In this document: positions 47,028 to 55,872 of the stretch, piece after piece
Position numbering within the stretch: position 1 is the stretch's first letter
How the letters are laid out: each line of letters starts with the position of its first letter
Origin: Muribaculaceae bacterium
GTDB taxonomy: Bacteria > Bacteroidota > Bacteroidia > Bacteroidales > Muribaculaceae
Assembly (NCBI GenBank): GCA_016290325.1
Contig: JAEETL010000001.1
Span: forward strand, 186,001 to 250,000
Reading direction: 5' to 3'
Length of the DNA stretch: 64,000 nucleotides
Translations under genes and position numbers: made by a program
Notes under the pieces: model-generated
Told to the model about the DNA's origin: nothing
The model's input: only the letters and a program-made list of their open reading frames with translations
Databases searched by the model: none

Positions 47028-47117
47028 TTGGGACGAGTTCTTTGATCCGCGACTACGCTTTTCAATCAAAAGAACTCGTCCCAACTGATGGCACCCGCTA
47101 CAGCTGACGGTGCGGGT
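47028..47117 (-). terminator. long inverted repeat plus second hairpin downstream of Fe-alcohol dehydrogenase
   Basis: TTGGGACGAGTTCTTTGAT (47028-47046) / ATCAAAAGAACTCGTCCCAA (47065-47084); ACCCGC/GCGGGT at 47093-47117. Confidence 0.55.
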
Positions 47118-47129
47118 TTGTAGTAGGTA

Positions 47130-48302
47130 TTACATGCTTTCCTCGAGGATGGCTGTGATGTCCTCGGGTTTCAGGTCCAGATAGCCGGCAGGATAGATGA
47201 TGGTGCCCTTTGTGATGCCGGGAATCATGTCCTGGGTAGCACCCAGCTCGCTGATGGTCAGCGGCAGTCCGATTTCCAGCATCCAGTTCTTCAAGGCCTC
47301 CAAACCAGCGGTCGCAGCCAGCTCGTCGGTCATGCCCTCGGTATTGATGCCCCACACGTTGCGGGCAAAGCGAGCGAATTTGGCCATACCTGGCTGCATG
47401 GCGCGCTTGTAATAAGCCATCGACACCGATGCCAGGCAGTAGCCGTGGGGTGCATGGGTCCAAGCGCCCACCGAGTGACCGATCATGTGTACCATCCAAT
47501 CCTCACGTTTGCCTAGGCCCAGGAGGGTGTTCAATGCCCAAGTGGCAGTCCACATGATGTTGGACCGGGCTTCATAATCCTGCGGATCTTTCACAGCCTT
47601 GCGTGACGCCACGATGAGGCCGCGCATCAGCCCCTCGGAGAGGTAGTCGCTGGTGTTGTCGTCAAAGTCCGAGAAATACTGCTCCATGATGTGGTTCATG
47701 ATGTCGTAGATACCCGCTTTCATCTGTTCGACGGGGACTGTCATGGTGAAACGGGGATTAAGAATAGAGAATTTGGGCATCAGGCGCGCGTCAAACACGT
47801 GGCCCACTTTGAAGGTGTTCTCGGCGTCGGTAATCACGGTGCCGGCATTCATTTCCGAACCAGTTCCCGCCATCGTGAGGATGCATCCCACGGGCAGAAT
47901 CTTTTGACCGGCATCGGGCTGTTGCTGCTTGAGGTAGTATTTGTCCCAATAGTCACCCTCGCAGTTGACCGATGCTGCCACGGCCTTGGAGTAGTCACAC
48001 ACGCTACCGCCGCCCAGGGCGAGAATCAGGTCGACCTTGTTGTCGCGGGCAATCTGGATGCCCTCACGCAGTTTCTCGAGTGTGGGATTGCTCATTACGC
48101 CAGGATTCTCGACGATTGTCTTGCCAGCCTGCTTCAGAATGGCAACAACCTGGTCATAGATGCCGTTGCGCTTCACGCTGCCGCTGCCGTAGTTGAGCAG
48201 CACCACCGGGCCGTAGTTCTTGAGTTCGTCAATCAGGTAGTTGAGAGAATCTTCGCCAAAGTACAGTTTCGTTGGGTTGTAATAAACAAAATTTCCGTTC
48301 AT
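47130..48302 (-). CDS. iron-containing alcohol dehydrogenase (YqhD/BDH-like)
   Basis: FVYYNPTKLYFGEDSL, LALGGGSVCDYSKAVA, HMIGHSVGAWTHAPHGYCLA. Confidence 0.92.
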   Translation of the reverse strand: MNGNFVYYNPTKLYFGEDSLNYLIDELKNYGPVVLLNYGSGSVKRNGIYDQVVAILKQAGKTIVENPGVMSNPTLEKLREGIQIARDNKVDLILALGGGSVCDYSKAVAASVNCEGDYWDKYYLKQQQPDAGQKILPVGCILTMAGTGSEMNAGTVITDAENTFKVGHVFDARLMPKFSILNPRFTMTVPVEQMKAGIYDIMNHIMEQYFSDFDDNTSDYLSEGLMRGLIVASRKAVKDPQDYEARSNIMWTATWALNTLLGLGKREDWMVHMIGHSVGAWTHAPHGYCLASVSMAYYKRAMQPGMAKFARFARNVWGINTEGMTDELAATAGLEALKNWMLEIGLPLTISELGATQDMIPGITKGTIIYPAGYLDLKPEDITAILEESM

Positions 48303-48486
48303 AATGATAATTTCTATTTAAGTTGATTGAAATTGATTTTTGTTGGCACAAAGTTACATTATTTTTGGCGATTAACAGTAAAACATTTTACCGATTGCAT
48401 GACCCGTTTTAACGATTTTGTCGCCATGCACCTCTTTTCAAACAACAAATACGACTTTTTGAAGCTCGCTGCGCGAGCAGGTTATA

Positions 48487-48521
48487 GTTTAAAGGTTAGA
48501 GGTTAAGGGTTAAAGGTTAAA
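48487..48521. repeat. period-7 tandem array (GTTTAAA GGTTAGA GGTTAAG GGTTAAA GGTTAAA)
   Basis: Five 7-bp units read directly. Confidence 0.8.
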
Positions 48522-48523
48522 GA

Positions 48524-48558
48524 GGCATCCGCGTTCCGTAGGTTGGAGCGCGGACGCC
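48524..48558. repeat. GCATCCGCG hairpin element
   Basis: GGCATCCGCG ... CGCGGACGCC, 9/10 pairing; similar to 3813-3844. Confidence 0.6.
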
Positions 48559-48563
48559 AAACT

Positions 48564-48598
48564 ATTAACTCTTAACTGTTCACTATTAACTCTTATCT
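48564..48598. repeat. period-7 array (ATTAACT CTTAACT GTTCACT ATTAACT CTTATCT) ending over the LRR gene stop codon
   Basis: Five 7-bp units, reverse-complement class of the GTTAARN arrays. Confidence 0.75.
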
Positions 48599-50512
48599 GA
48601 TATCTTCGAGTAACATGTCGATGAGGGTGGTGACGTCAGAGATGTTAACTGAGCCGTCGCCGTCCACGTCGGCGCTGGATGGAGGCGTTGTGCCGCCTAG
48701 GAGCATGTCGATGAGTACAGTCACGTCGCTGATGTTAACCAAGCCGTCACCATCGACATCACCCGTAGTGGCGCTATTATAGCCTTGTATGTGATTGAAC
48801 ATGTACCAGTAGTCGGTAGCCTGATAGGCTTCGATGCTGCTACTGGGCACGAGCAGGGTCGCGTTGTTATAAGCCGCTGTCGAGAAGCAGTTGGTGCGCT
48901 TCATTACGGGGGGCACTGTGCCGATGCATTTAACGGTTTCCAGCGCGTTGCATCCATAAAATGTATTGTCGTAGATATCGCTTATGGAGTTGCCGATGGT
49001 GACGTTGGTCAAACGGCTGCATTCTAAGAATGCCTCATAGCCAAGGTAAGTGACGGAGTTGGGGATGGTGACACTTGTCAGGCCGCAACCAGAGAATGCA
49101 TCCATGTCGATATAGGTGACTGAGTTAGGGATGGTCACGCTCGTCATACTATAGCAGTAATAGAACGCAGACTCACCGATGGTTGTCAGAGTGTTGGGGA
49201 TTTCGACACTTAGCAGGCTTGTGCAGAAAGAGAATGCCTTTTCACCGATGGTTGTGAGGGAGTTGCCGAGGGTGACACTGGTCAGGCTGGTACAGGCAAA
49301 GAACGCATTTTTGTCGATCAAAGAGACATTGTTGGGGATGGTGAAGCTAGTTAGGCTACTGCAGCCATAGAACGTATCTTCGCCGATTATAGGGATTGAG
49401 ACTGAGTCAGGGATACTGACGCTTGTCAAGCTGTTGCAGCCATAGAATGCACTTGCACCAATGTTAGTGACGGAATTGGGCATGTTGATACTTATCAGTC
49501 CTTTGCAGTTAGAGAACGCACCGGCAGCAATACCGAGAGTACCATCTCGCAAAGTGATGCTCGTTCCGTTAGGCATTGTGCCTTTATATGTGTATGCCAC
49601 GAGCCCAGCATAAACTAAGCCATCGGGTTGATTATTATACCACCCCGTGCCCAAAAAGGCGCTACCACCGATGGTTGTGACTGAGTTGGGGATGTCGATA
49701 CTGGCCAGGCTGCTACAGCCATTGAACGCAGAGTGGCCAATGGAGGTGATTGAGTTGGGAATGTCGATACTGGTCAGGCTGCTACATTGATAGAACGCAA
49801 AGTTGCCAATGGAAGTGACGGTGTTAGGAATGACGGAATTTTTGCAACCTGCTATGAGCTTGTTGCTGGCGGTTTCAATAATGGCGTTGCAGTTGTTGCG
49901 TGAGTCATAATATGGATTATCATTCACTACTTTGATGTCGGTCAGTCCTGTGCAACCAGTGAACGCATAGTTATCTATAGAAGAGACTGAGTTGGGGATG
50001 GTGATGCTAGTCAGTCCACCGCGAGAGAACGCATAGCTGCCTATGGCAGTGACAGTGTTTGGGATGACGGTATTTTTGCAACCTGCTATGAGCTTGTTGC
50101 TAGCAGTTTCAATAATGGCGTTGCAGTTGTTGCGTGAGTCATAATATGGATTATCATTCGCTACTATGATGCTGGACAGGCCAGTGCAACCATAGAAGGT
50201 TTGGTAGTAGCCGATAGAAGAGATGGAGTTGGGGATAGTTATGCTGGTCATGCTGCTACAGCCATAGAAGGCAGAGTGGCTGATGGCAGTGACGGAATAG
50301 GTCTTGCCGTTATAAGTGACGGTTGGAGGGATGGTCACATCGCCAGGGTAATCATTGTTGTTTAGAGATGATGCAGTTCCTCTATTAGTTACAGTGGCTT
50401 GGCTGCCGATGACGTTATAGTATATACCATCCACCTCGAAGTCATGAGCGAGGGCGGTGGCGGGCAGCAGGAACGCCAGCAGGAGCAGGGATAGTTGGAA
50501 TAGATGTTTCAT
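48593..50512 (-). CDS. secreted BspA-type leucine-rich-repeat protein with C-terminal double dockerin
   Basis: LRR_5 repeats (SVTSIGNFAFYQCSSLTSIDIPN); GDVDGDGLVNISDVTVLIDMLLGG...ADVDGDGSVNISDVTTLIDMLL tail. Confidence 0.93.
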   Translation of the reverse strand: MKHLFQLSLLLLAFLLPATALAHDFEVDGIYYNVIGSQATVTNRGTASSLNNNDYPGDVTIPPTVTYNGKTYSVTAISHSAFYGCSSMTSITIPNSISSIGYYQTFYGCTGLSSIIVANDNPYYDSRNNCNAIIETASNKLIAGCKNTVIPNTVTAIGSYAFSRGGLTSITIPNSVSSIDNYAFTGCTGLTDIKVVNDNPYYDSRNNCNAIIETASNKLIAGCKNSVIPNTVTSIGNFAFYQCSSLTSIDIPNSITSIGHSAFNGCSSLASIDIPNSVTTIGGSAFLGTGWYNNQPDGLVYAGLVAYTYKGTMPNGTSITLRDGTLGIAAGAFSNCKGLISINMPNSVTNIGASAFYGCNSLTSVSIPDSVSIPIIGEDTFYGCSSLTSFTIPNNVSLIDKNAFFACTSLTSVTLGNSLTTIGEKAFSFCTSLLSVEIPNTLTTIGESAFYYCYSMTSVTIPNSVTYIDMDAFSGCGLTSVTIPNSVTYLGYEAFLECSRLTNVTIGNSISDIYDNTFYGCNALETVKCIGTVPPVMKRTNCFSTAAYNNATLLVPSSSIEAYQATDYWYMFNHIQGYNSATTGDVDGDGLVNISDVTVLIDMLLGGTTPPSSADVDGDGSVNISDVTTLIDMLLEDIR

Positions 50513-50692
50513 AGACGTGTTGTTTTTTGGGTGAATAATTGCTCTGGTTATGCTATTTGCAAAGGTAACGCTTTTTTAATAAACTACAAATTACGCGAAT
50601 TAAACTAATTGGGCTGCCGCACCGTTTTTAAAAACTACGGATTATTCTGATTTTTCTGAATGCATCCGCGTTGATGCTCGCTTCGCTCGCAG

Positions 50693-50720
50693 TTTAGAGG
50701 TTAGTGGTTAAAGGTTAGAG
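50693..50720. repeat. period-7 tandem array (TTTAGAG GTTAGTG GTTAAAG GTTAGAG)
   Basis: Four 7-bp units read directly, followed by CGGCATCCGCGCG. Confidence 0.8.
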
Positions 50721-51056
50721 CGGCATCCGCGCGAGTTTTAAAAACAACTGGGACAACGATGAACAACAATTGATGAGCGAGCCGAGAGCAGAGGGAAAAC
50801 TTTTTTCACTATGCCAAGGCGAAGCCATCAATCGGATAAATTCCAATTTATCAAAAAGGAAAACAATAAGTACAAAAAATACAATGGCATCCGCGCGCTT
50901 TACTTTCGACGAATTTAGCGAATCGAACGAATGTATGATTAGTGTAATTGGTTGAATTAGCGAAATTCGCATTGAAAAACCATGTGAAATGGTCATTAAT
51001 TCATGGTAATAACATGTGATATTATTTGGTGGCGGTGGTATTTTGTTGGTACGGAA

Positions 51057-51088
51057 ATTGCAAAATACAAATTTTTGTGGTAATTTTG
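51057..51088 (+). promoter_or_regulatory. promoter of XRE/S24 regulator (ATTG-N20-TAATTTTG)
   Basis: -33 ATTG 51057-51060, -7 TAATTTTG 51081-51088. Confidence 0.6.
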
Positions 51089-51119
51089 CCGCGAATATCG
51101 ACACCAAGAAAACAAGCAA

Positions 51120-51806
51120 ATGGAACCAGAGAAAAACGCTGAAATCATAGCGCGAATCAAGTATTTGATGAAGGAAATGGGTGTTAGGCAGGTGCAGTTT
51201 GCCGAGCGCGTCGGCATCGACACGTCTAACTTGTCAAAATACCTCAATGGCCACATGACGCTGAGTGATTCATTCCTCAACCGCATGGTGGTGAACCTGG
51301 GCGTGTCCAAGGAGTGGCTGCTCGAGGGCACCGACTTGCCGTTTGGCAAATCGCTCGTGCGCGTCGATAGTGGGGATGTCCACCAAGCGGCGGGCGCGAA
51401 CAGTGGCACGCCTGTGTATGATGTGGATGCCACCGCGGGCATGGCATCGGGCCGTAACGAGCTGTTCTCGAGCGAGAACATCGTGGGGTGGGTGAACCTG
51501 CCCAACATGAGTCCCAACTGCCGCATCGTGCGCGTGAGCGGCGACTCAATGGCCCCGGTGATCATGGACGGCGACTTTGTAGCCGTGCGCGAGGTGAGCA
51601 ACCCGCAGCAGATTTATTGGGGGCAGATCTATGTCATCCAGCTCGATGACTTCAGATTGGTAAAATACCTGCGCCGCCACACCGACCCCAACATGGTGGT
51701 ATTGCGCAGCGAGAATCCTAATTATGACGATATGGACGTGCGCCGTAGCGACATCCACGAGTTATTGCTCGTGCAGCATGTCCTGCACATTAATTCAAGA
51801 CTTTAA
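51120..51806 (+). CDS. XRE-family HTH regulator with S24 (LexA/CI-like) peptidase domain
   Basis: HTH (GVRQVQFAERVGIDTSNLSKYLNG); SGDSMAPVIMDGDFVAV and FRLVKYLRR (Ser/Lys dyad). Confidence 0.9.
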   Translation: MEPEKNAEIIARIKYLMKEMGVRQVQFAERVGIDTSNLSKYLNGHMTLSDSFLNRMVVNLGVSKEWLLEGTDLPFGKSLVRVDSGDVHQAAGANSGTPVYDVDATAGMASGRNELFSSENIVGWVNLPNMSPNCRIVRVSGDSMAPVIMDGDFVAVREVSNPQQIYWGQIYVIQLDDFRLVKYLRRHTDPNMVVLRSENPNYDDMDVRRSDIHELLLVQHVLHINSRL

Positions 51807-51809
51807 ATC

Positions 51810-53030
51810 GTGAGCAACATATATTACGACACATTGCCCAACGGCCTGCGCATGGTTCACGTGACCACCATGTCCCAGGTGGCGTGGTGCGGCCTCGCCG
51901 TGAATGCGGGAAGCCGCGATGAGGTTGAGGGGCAATACGGCTTGGCCCATTTTGTCGAGCATACCATCTTTAAGGGAACCACTCACCGCCGGTCATGGCA
52001 TATCCTGAACCGCATGGAAAGCGTGGGAGGTGAACTGAACGCTTACACGACCAAGGAGGGCACTATGCTCTACTCGGTGTTTCCTGCCCAGCATCTCAAG
52101 CGGGCCGTGGACCTGCTGGCCGATCTGGTACAGTGGTCGGTCTTCCCGCAGGAAGAGTTGGACCGCGAGCGCGACGTGGTGCTCGAGGAAGCAGCCAGCT
52201 ATCGCGACGCGCCGAGTGATGCCGTGTGTGACGATTTTGAGGACTTGCTGTTCGCCGGTAGTGAATTGGGCCATAACATCTTGGGCATAAAAGAAGATGT
52301 GGAGCGCATGACCAGTGAAGACTGTATGCGTTACCTGAAGACGCTCTATGTTCCTTCAAATATGGCATTTTTCTCGGTTGGACCCGAGCGGGCCGAAAAG
52401 GTGTTTCGAATGGTCGAAAAATACTTTGGCGGCATGAGCCACACGATTGCCAAGCGGCAACGCCACATACCTAAGGAGGTGGCACCATTCAAGCAGGTGA
52501 CTGTGATAGGTACCCATCAGGCCCACACCGTCGTGGGCGCGCGCGTGCCCGACAGGGAAGACCCTTTGCGTTATGCCCTAATGCTGCTCAACAACATCTT
52601 GGGCGGCCCAGGCATGAACTCGTTATTGAATGTGGAGTTACGTGAACGCCGGGGCTATGTCTATTCTGTTGAGTCCACGTTGTCGTTGTTGAGTGATTGC
52701 GGTTGGATATCGATTTACCTGGGCTGTGACCCCGATGACGTGCGTTCCAGCCTGCAGGTCATTGACCGTATCACCAGCCGCCTGAGCAACGAACTGCTGC
52801 CTGAACGCCGCCTGGAAGCCTATAAGCGGCAGTACTGCGGACAGTTGGTTGTGGCGGCCGACAGTGCTGAGTTCTTGGCGATGAGTGCGGGCCGGGAGTT
52901 GCTTCATCGCGGCTGTGTTTCCACCATTGACGAAACCATTGCCCGGATCCAAGCCGTAACTCCCGAGCAAATCGCTCAGGCGGCGGCTTTCCTGAAAGCC
53001 GAGAAATTGTCATCGCTTACCTTCAAATAA
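51810..53030 (+). CDS. M16 (insulinase) family metallopeptidase
   Basis: HFVEHTIFKGT zinc motif (HxxEH), GPGMNSLLNVELRERRGYVYSVES. Confidence 0.95.
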   Translation: MSNIYYDTLPNGLRMVHVTTMSQVAWCGLAVNAGSRDEVEGQYGLAHFVEHTIFKGTTHRRSWHILNRMESVGGELNAYTTKEGTMLYSVFPAQHLKRAVDLLADLVQWSVFPQEELDRERDVVLEEAASYRDAPSDAVCDDFEDLLFAGSELGHNILGIKEDVERMTSEDCMRYLKTLYVPSNMAFFSVGPERAEKVFRMVEKYFGGMSHTIAKRQRHIPKEVAPFKQVTVIGTHQAHTVVGARVPDREDPLRYALMLLNNILGGPGMNSLLNVELRERRGYVYSVESTLSLLSDCGWISIYLGCDPDDVRSSLQVIDRITSRLSNELLPERRLEAYKRQYCGQLVVAADSAEFLAMSAGRELLHRGCVSTIDETIARIQAVTPEQIAQAAAFLKAEKLSSLTFK

Positions 53031-53078
53031 GCACTGACGTGAGAATTGAACAATAACAATAAAAAATAAGAGAGTGAA

Positions 53079-54014
53079 ATGAAAAAGATATCGATACTGA
53101 TTCCCTGTTACAACGAGGAGAAATCGCTGCCGCTGCTCTATCCCGAGCTGGTGAAACTCATGGATGGCCATCCCGGTTATGAATGGGAACTCATGTTTGT
53201 CAACGATGGCAGTGCCGACGGCACGTTGAGAGTGTTGAAACAGCTGCGCCAACAAGACCAGCGGGTTAACTATGTGGACTTGTCCCGTAACTTTGGCAAG
53301 GAGAACGCCATGCTGGCAGGCTTTGACCATGTGACCGGCGACTGTATGGTCATCATCGATGCCGACCTGCAGCACCCGCCCACGCTCATTCCTGAAATGA
53401 TCAAGTGGTGGGAAGAAGGCTATGATGACGTGTACGCCAAGCGCAAGTCGCGCGGCAAGGAGAGTTGGCTGCGCAAGCGCCTGTCGCTGGAATTCTACAG
53501 AATCCTGCAACGCTCGTCGCGCTTTGAGGTGCTGAAGAACGTGGGCGACTTCCGCCTGTTGGACCGTTGCTGCATCAATGCGTTGAAAAGCCTGCGGGAG
53601 AGCGAGCGTTACACCAAGGGCATGTATAGTTGGATAGGCTTCAAGAAAAAAGAGATTGAGTTTGAGCAGGCCGACCGCGTTGCTGGCGAGTCATCATGGA
53701 ACTACCGGCAGTTATTCTCGTTTGCCATCGACGGCATCACGTCGTTCACAACCGCTCCGTTGCGCATCTCGACTGTGGTCGGTTTCATCGTGTCGATGTG
53801 CGCGTTCCTGTACATGATTTATGTGTTCTTTAAAGCGGTGCTCTTTGGAGAACCGGTGCAGGGTTATCCCACACTGGTCATCCTGATCCTGTTCCTGGGC
53901 GGCATCCAGTTGCTGTCGTTGGGTATCATCGGTGAATACATCGGGCGCATCTATAACGAGACCAAGAACCGTCCCGACTACATCGTGCGCGAGATCAATG
54001 GCGAGCGAAAGTAG
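53079..54014 (+). CDS. GT2 glycosyltransferase, GtrB/ArnC/DPM1-like polyprenyl-phosphate sugar transferase (copy A)
   Basis: SILIPCYNEEKSLPLLYPEL, IIDADLQHPPTLIPEMI, AGESSWNYRQLFSFAIDGITSFTTAPLRI, two C-terminal TMs, GIIGEYIGRIYNETKNRPDYIV. Confidence 0.93.
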   Translation: MKKISILIPCYNEEKSLPLLYPELVKLMDGHPGYEWELMFVNDGSADGTLRVLKQLRQQDQRVNYVDLSRNFGKENAMLAGFDHVTGDCMVIIDADLQHPPTLIPEMIKWWEEGYDDVYAKRKSRGKESWLRKRLSLEFYRILQRSSRFEVLKNVGDFRLLDRCCINALKSLRESERYTKGMYSWIGFKKKEIEFEQADRVAGESSWNYRQLFSFAIDGITSFTTAPLRISTVVGFIVSMCAFLYMIYVFFKAVLFGEPVQGYPTLVILILFLGGIQLLSLGIIGEYIGRIYNETKNRPDYIVREINGERK

Positions 54015-54050
54015 CTCGAGTTGAGAGTTATGGTAGAAATGGATTATAAT

Positions 54051-54080
54051 GAGACGTGCCAAAGCGGTGCGTCTCGTTTT
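54051..54080 (+). terminator. hairpin plus T-rich tract after GT2 copy A
   Basis: GAGACG (54051-54056) / CGTCTC (54070-54075) followed by GTTTT. Confidence 0.5.
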
Positions 54081-54221
54081 GGTTGTAGTATTATTGGAGT
54101 ATAAAGGACTGGAAATTGTGAAAAAATAGCTAATTTTGCAACATCATAAACATTTCATCATGCCTTGTGTGGTCTTGGCCATGGGGTGGTGTCTTTCATG
54201 TAGGATCAATAACTGTTGATA

Positions 54222-55793
54222 ATGTTTAAATCTCAGAATAAGGAATTAAAGGCCTGTTTAGCCATCTTTTTGCTGGTGGTTTTTGTGATAATGTATTTCT
54301 TTAATCGCTTTACGCCGAGGTTCAGCGATGATTGGCATTATGTTTTTATTTTTGGCACGACAATTCCGATTAAATCGATAGGAGATGTTTTCTTGAGCCA
54401 GTACATTCATTATTTTGAATTACACGGGCGCTCCCTTGTGCATTTTATCGATCAGGTGTTTGATGCCTTGATTGGGAAACAGGTTTTCAATGTGTTTAAT
54501 GCGGCCTTTTTTCCCGTTTTTCTCTATCTCATAGCATTAGTGACATCGCCCAATAAATCACACTATTACAAAATCGCATCGGTGTCATTTATACTCATTT
54601 TCCTCTTGATGCCTGGCTTCAAGCATGAGTTCTTTTGGATGAGTGGCTCTCTGAATTATCTATGGGTCACATCGGCGGTGCTGGTATTCCATCATCTATT
54701 GTTTAAAGAGGATTTTAAGAAATGGACTTATGTGCCCCTGTTTTTATGGGGACTGATTTGCGGTTGGAGCAATGAGGGTGTGGTCTTGGGATTGGCTGCA
54801 GGCTACTTCATCTATTATGCCTTGAACCGTGAGCAATTGCGCGGTCATCGCGTTTATATGCTGGCTGGCTTCTTTATAGGAGTGCTGATCATGTCATTGG
54901 CCCCTGGATCCATCAAAAGAGCATTTGGAGATCAATTGACTGGTGAGGTGAGCTATTATGTCAGGCTGATTCACATGTTCAATATGAGGTTTTTCTTCAT
55001 CCTGGTCTTTTACGTGGCCTATCGTTGCCTGTTCAAAAAGATGAACCTGCTTGAATGGATGAAAAAGGAGATGATTTTTGTCATCACGGTCATCGTTTCA
55101 TTAATCTTTGTGTTCTTGACAGGTACAACGGTCCTGCGTTCCCGATTTGGTGTTGAGTTCTTCTCGTTACTTCTGCTGCTCAGGTTCATCAATTGGGATG
55201 CTTTGAATGACAGGCTGGTTACTGTGGCTAATGTTGTGGTATTAGCATTTGCTTGCTACATGCTCACCATCTGTTATAAGAGTTATAAGATTGCCGAAAA
55301 CGAGTTGGCCCAGATAACCGGTGACCATTGTATCGTGTCAACGGTTCAGCCCATTAAACATTCACTCTACCATCGTTATGTGCTTGACTATACGGTCTCC
55401 AAGGTGATCCGCAACGAGAAATATTACGGTGAGTTTGATAAGATTTCTAAATTCTATGGCTATAAAGACGTGGTGTTTCTTCCCAAGGAGTTCTTGGATG
55501 ACATTAAAGCTCATCCTGATGCCTATAACCAGTTCCGGGGTTTGGGCTCCTTGCCGTTTTATGCCAAGCGTTTGGAAAAAGGCCAGGAAATTGATAGTGT
55601 TGCTCAAGTTCAGTTTAACCCGGTTCCTAATCAGGGATGGTGGTCCACTGCCAAGTACATGTTGTTTGGTGAACATGCCAAGGATTATTTCTCCAAGGTT
55701 GACGTTCTGCCGGTCGATGGAAACGATTACGTTTTGGTTCCCCGATTATATCCTACCCAGGATTATCGTTTAAAGTCAATTTCTTTAAAGTGA
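54222..55793 (+). CDS. polytopic membrane protein, DUF6056-like, putative GT-C-type glycosyltransferase (copy 2)
   Basis: TPRFSDDW after TM1, HGRSLVH, GKQVFNVFN, FFWMSGSLNYLW, GWSNEG; start ATG 54222 preferred. Confidence 0.78.
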   Translation: MFKSQNKELKACLAIFLLVVFVIMYFFNRFTPRFSDDWHYVFIFGTTIPIKSIGDVFLSQYIHYFELHGRSLVHFIDQVFDALIGKQVFNVFNAAFFPVFLYLIALVTSPNKSHYYKIASVSFILIFLLMPGFKHEFFWMSGSLNYLWVTSAVLVFHHLLFKEDFKKWTYVPLFLWGLICGWSNEGVVLGLAAGYFIYYALNREQLRGHRVYMLAGFFIGVLIMSLAPGSIKRAFGDQLTGEVSYYVRLIHMFNMRFFFILVFYVAYRCLFKKMNLLEWMKKEMIFVITVIVSLIFVFLTGTTVLRSRFGVEFFSLLLLLRFINWDALNDRLVTVANVVVLAFACYMLTICYKSYKIAENELAQITGDHCIVSTVQPIKHSLYHRYVLDYTVSKVIRNEKYYGEFDKISKFYGYKDVVFLPKEFLDDIKAHPDAYNQFRGLGSLPFYAKRLEKGQEIDSVAQVQFNPVPNQGWWSTAKYMLFGEHAKDYFSKVDVLPVDGNDYVLVPRLYPTQDYRLKSISLK

Positions 55794-55872
55794 TGATTAC
55801 ATAGGAATGGATTGGTTTTTTTTACTTATCTTTGCTCCAATTCTTAATTTAGCTCATCAAAACCTTTAGAAT

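Noticed and set aside
49000-50350. Regular repeats that could suggest a CRISPR array
   Set aside because: They are in-frame BspA-type leucine-rich repeats of ~23 codons, not repeat-spacer units.
50715-51119. 134-aa minus-strand ORF
   Set aside because: Overlaps the XRE/S24 promoter and operator-like region, no recognisable domain, low-complexity AT-rich frame.
51120-51806. Prophage repressor
   Set aside because: No phage structural, integrase or lysis genes nearby; followed by M16 peptidase and glycosyltransferase genes.
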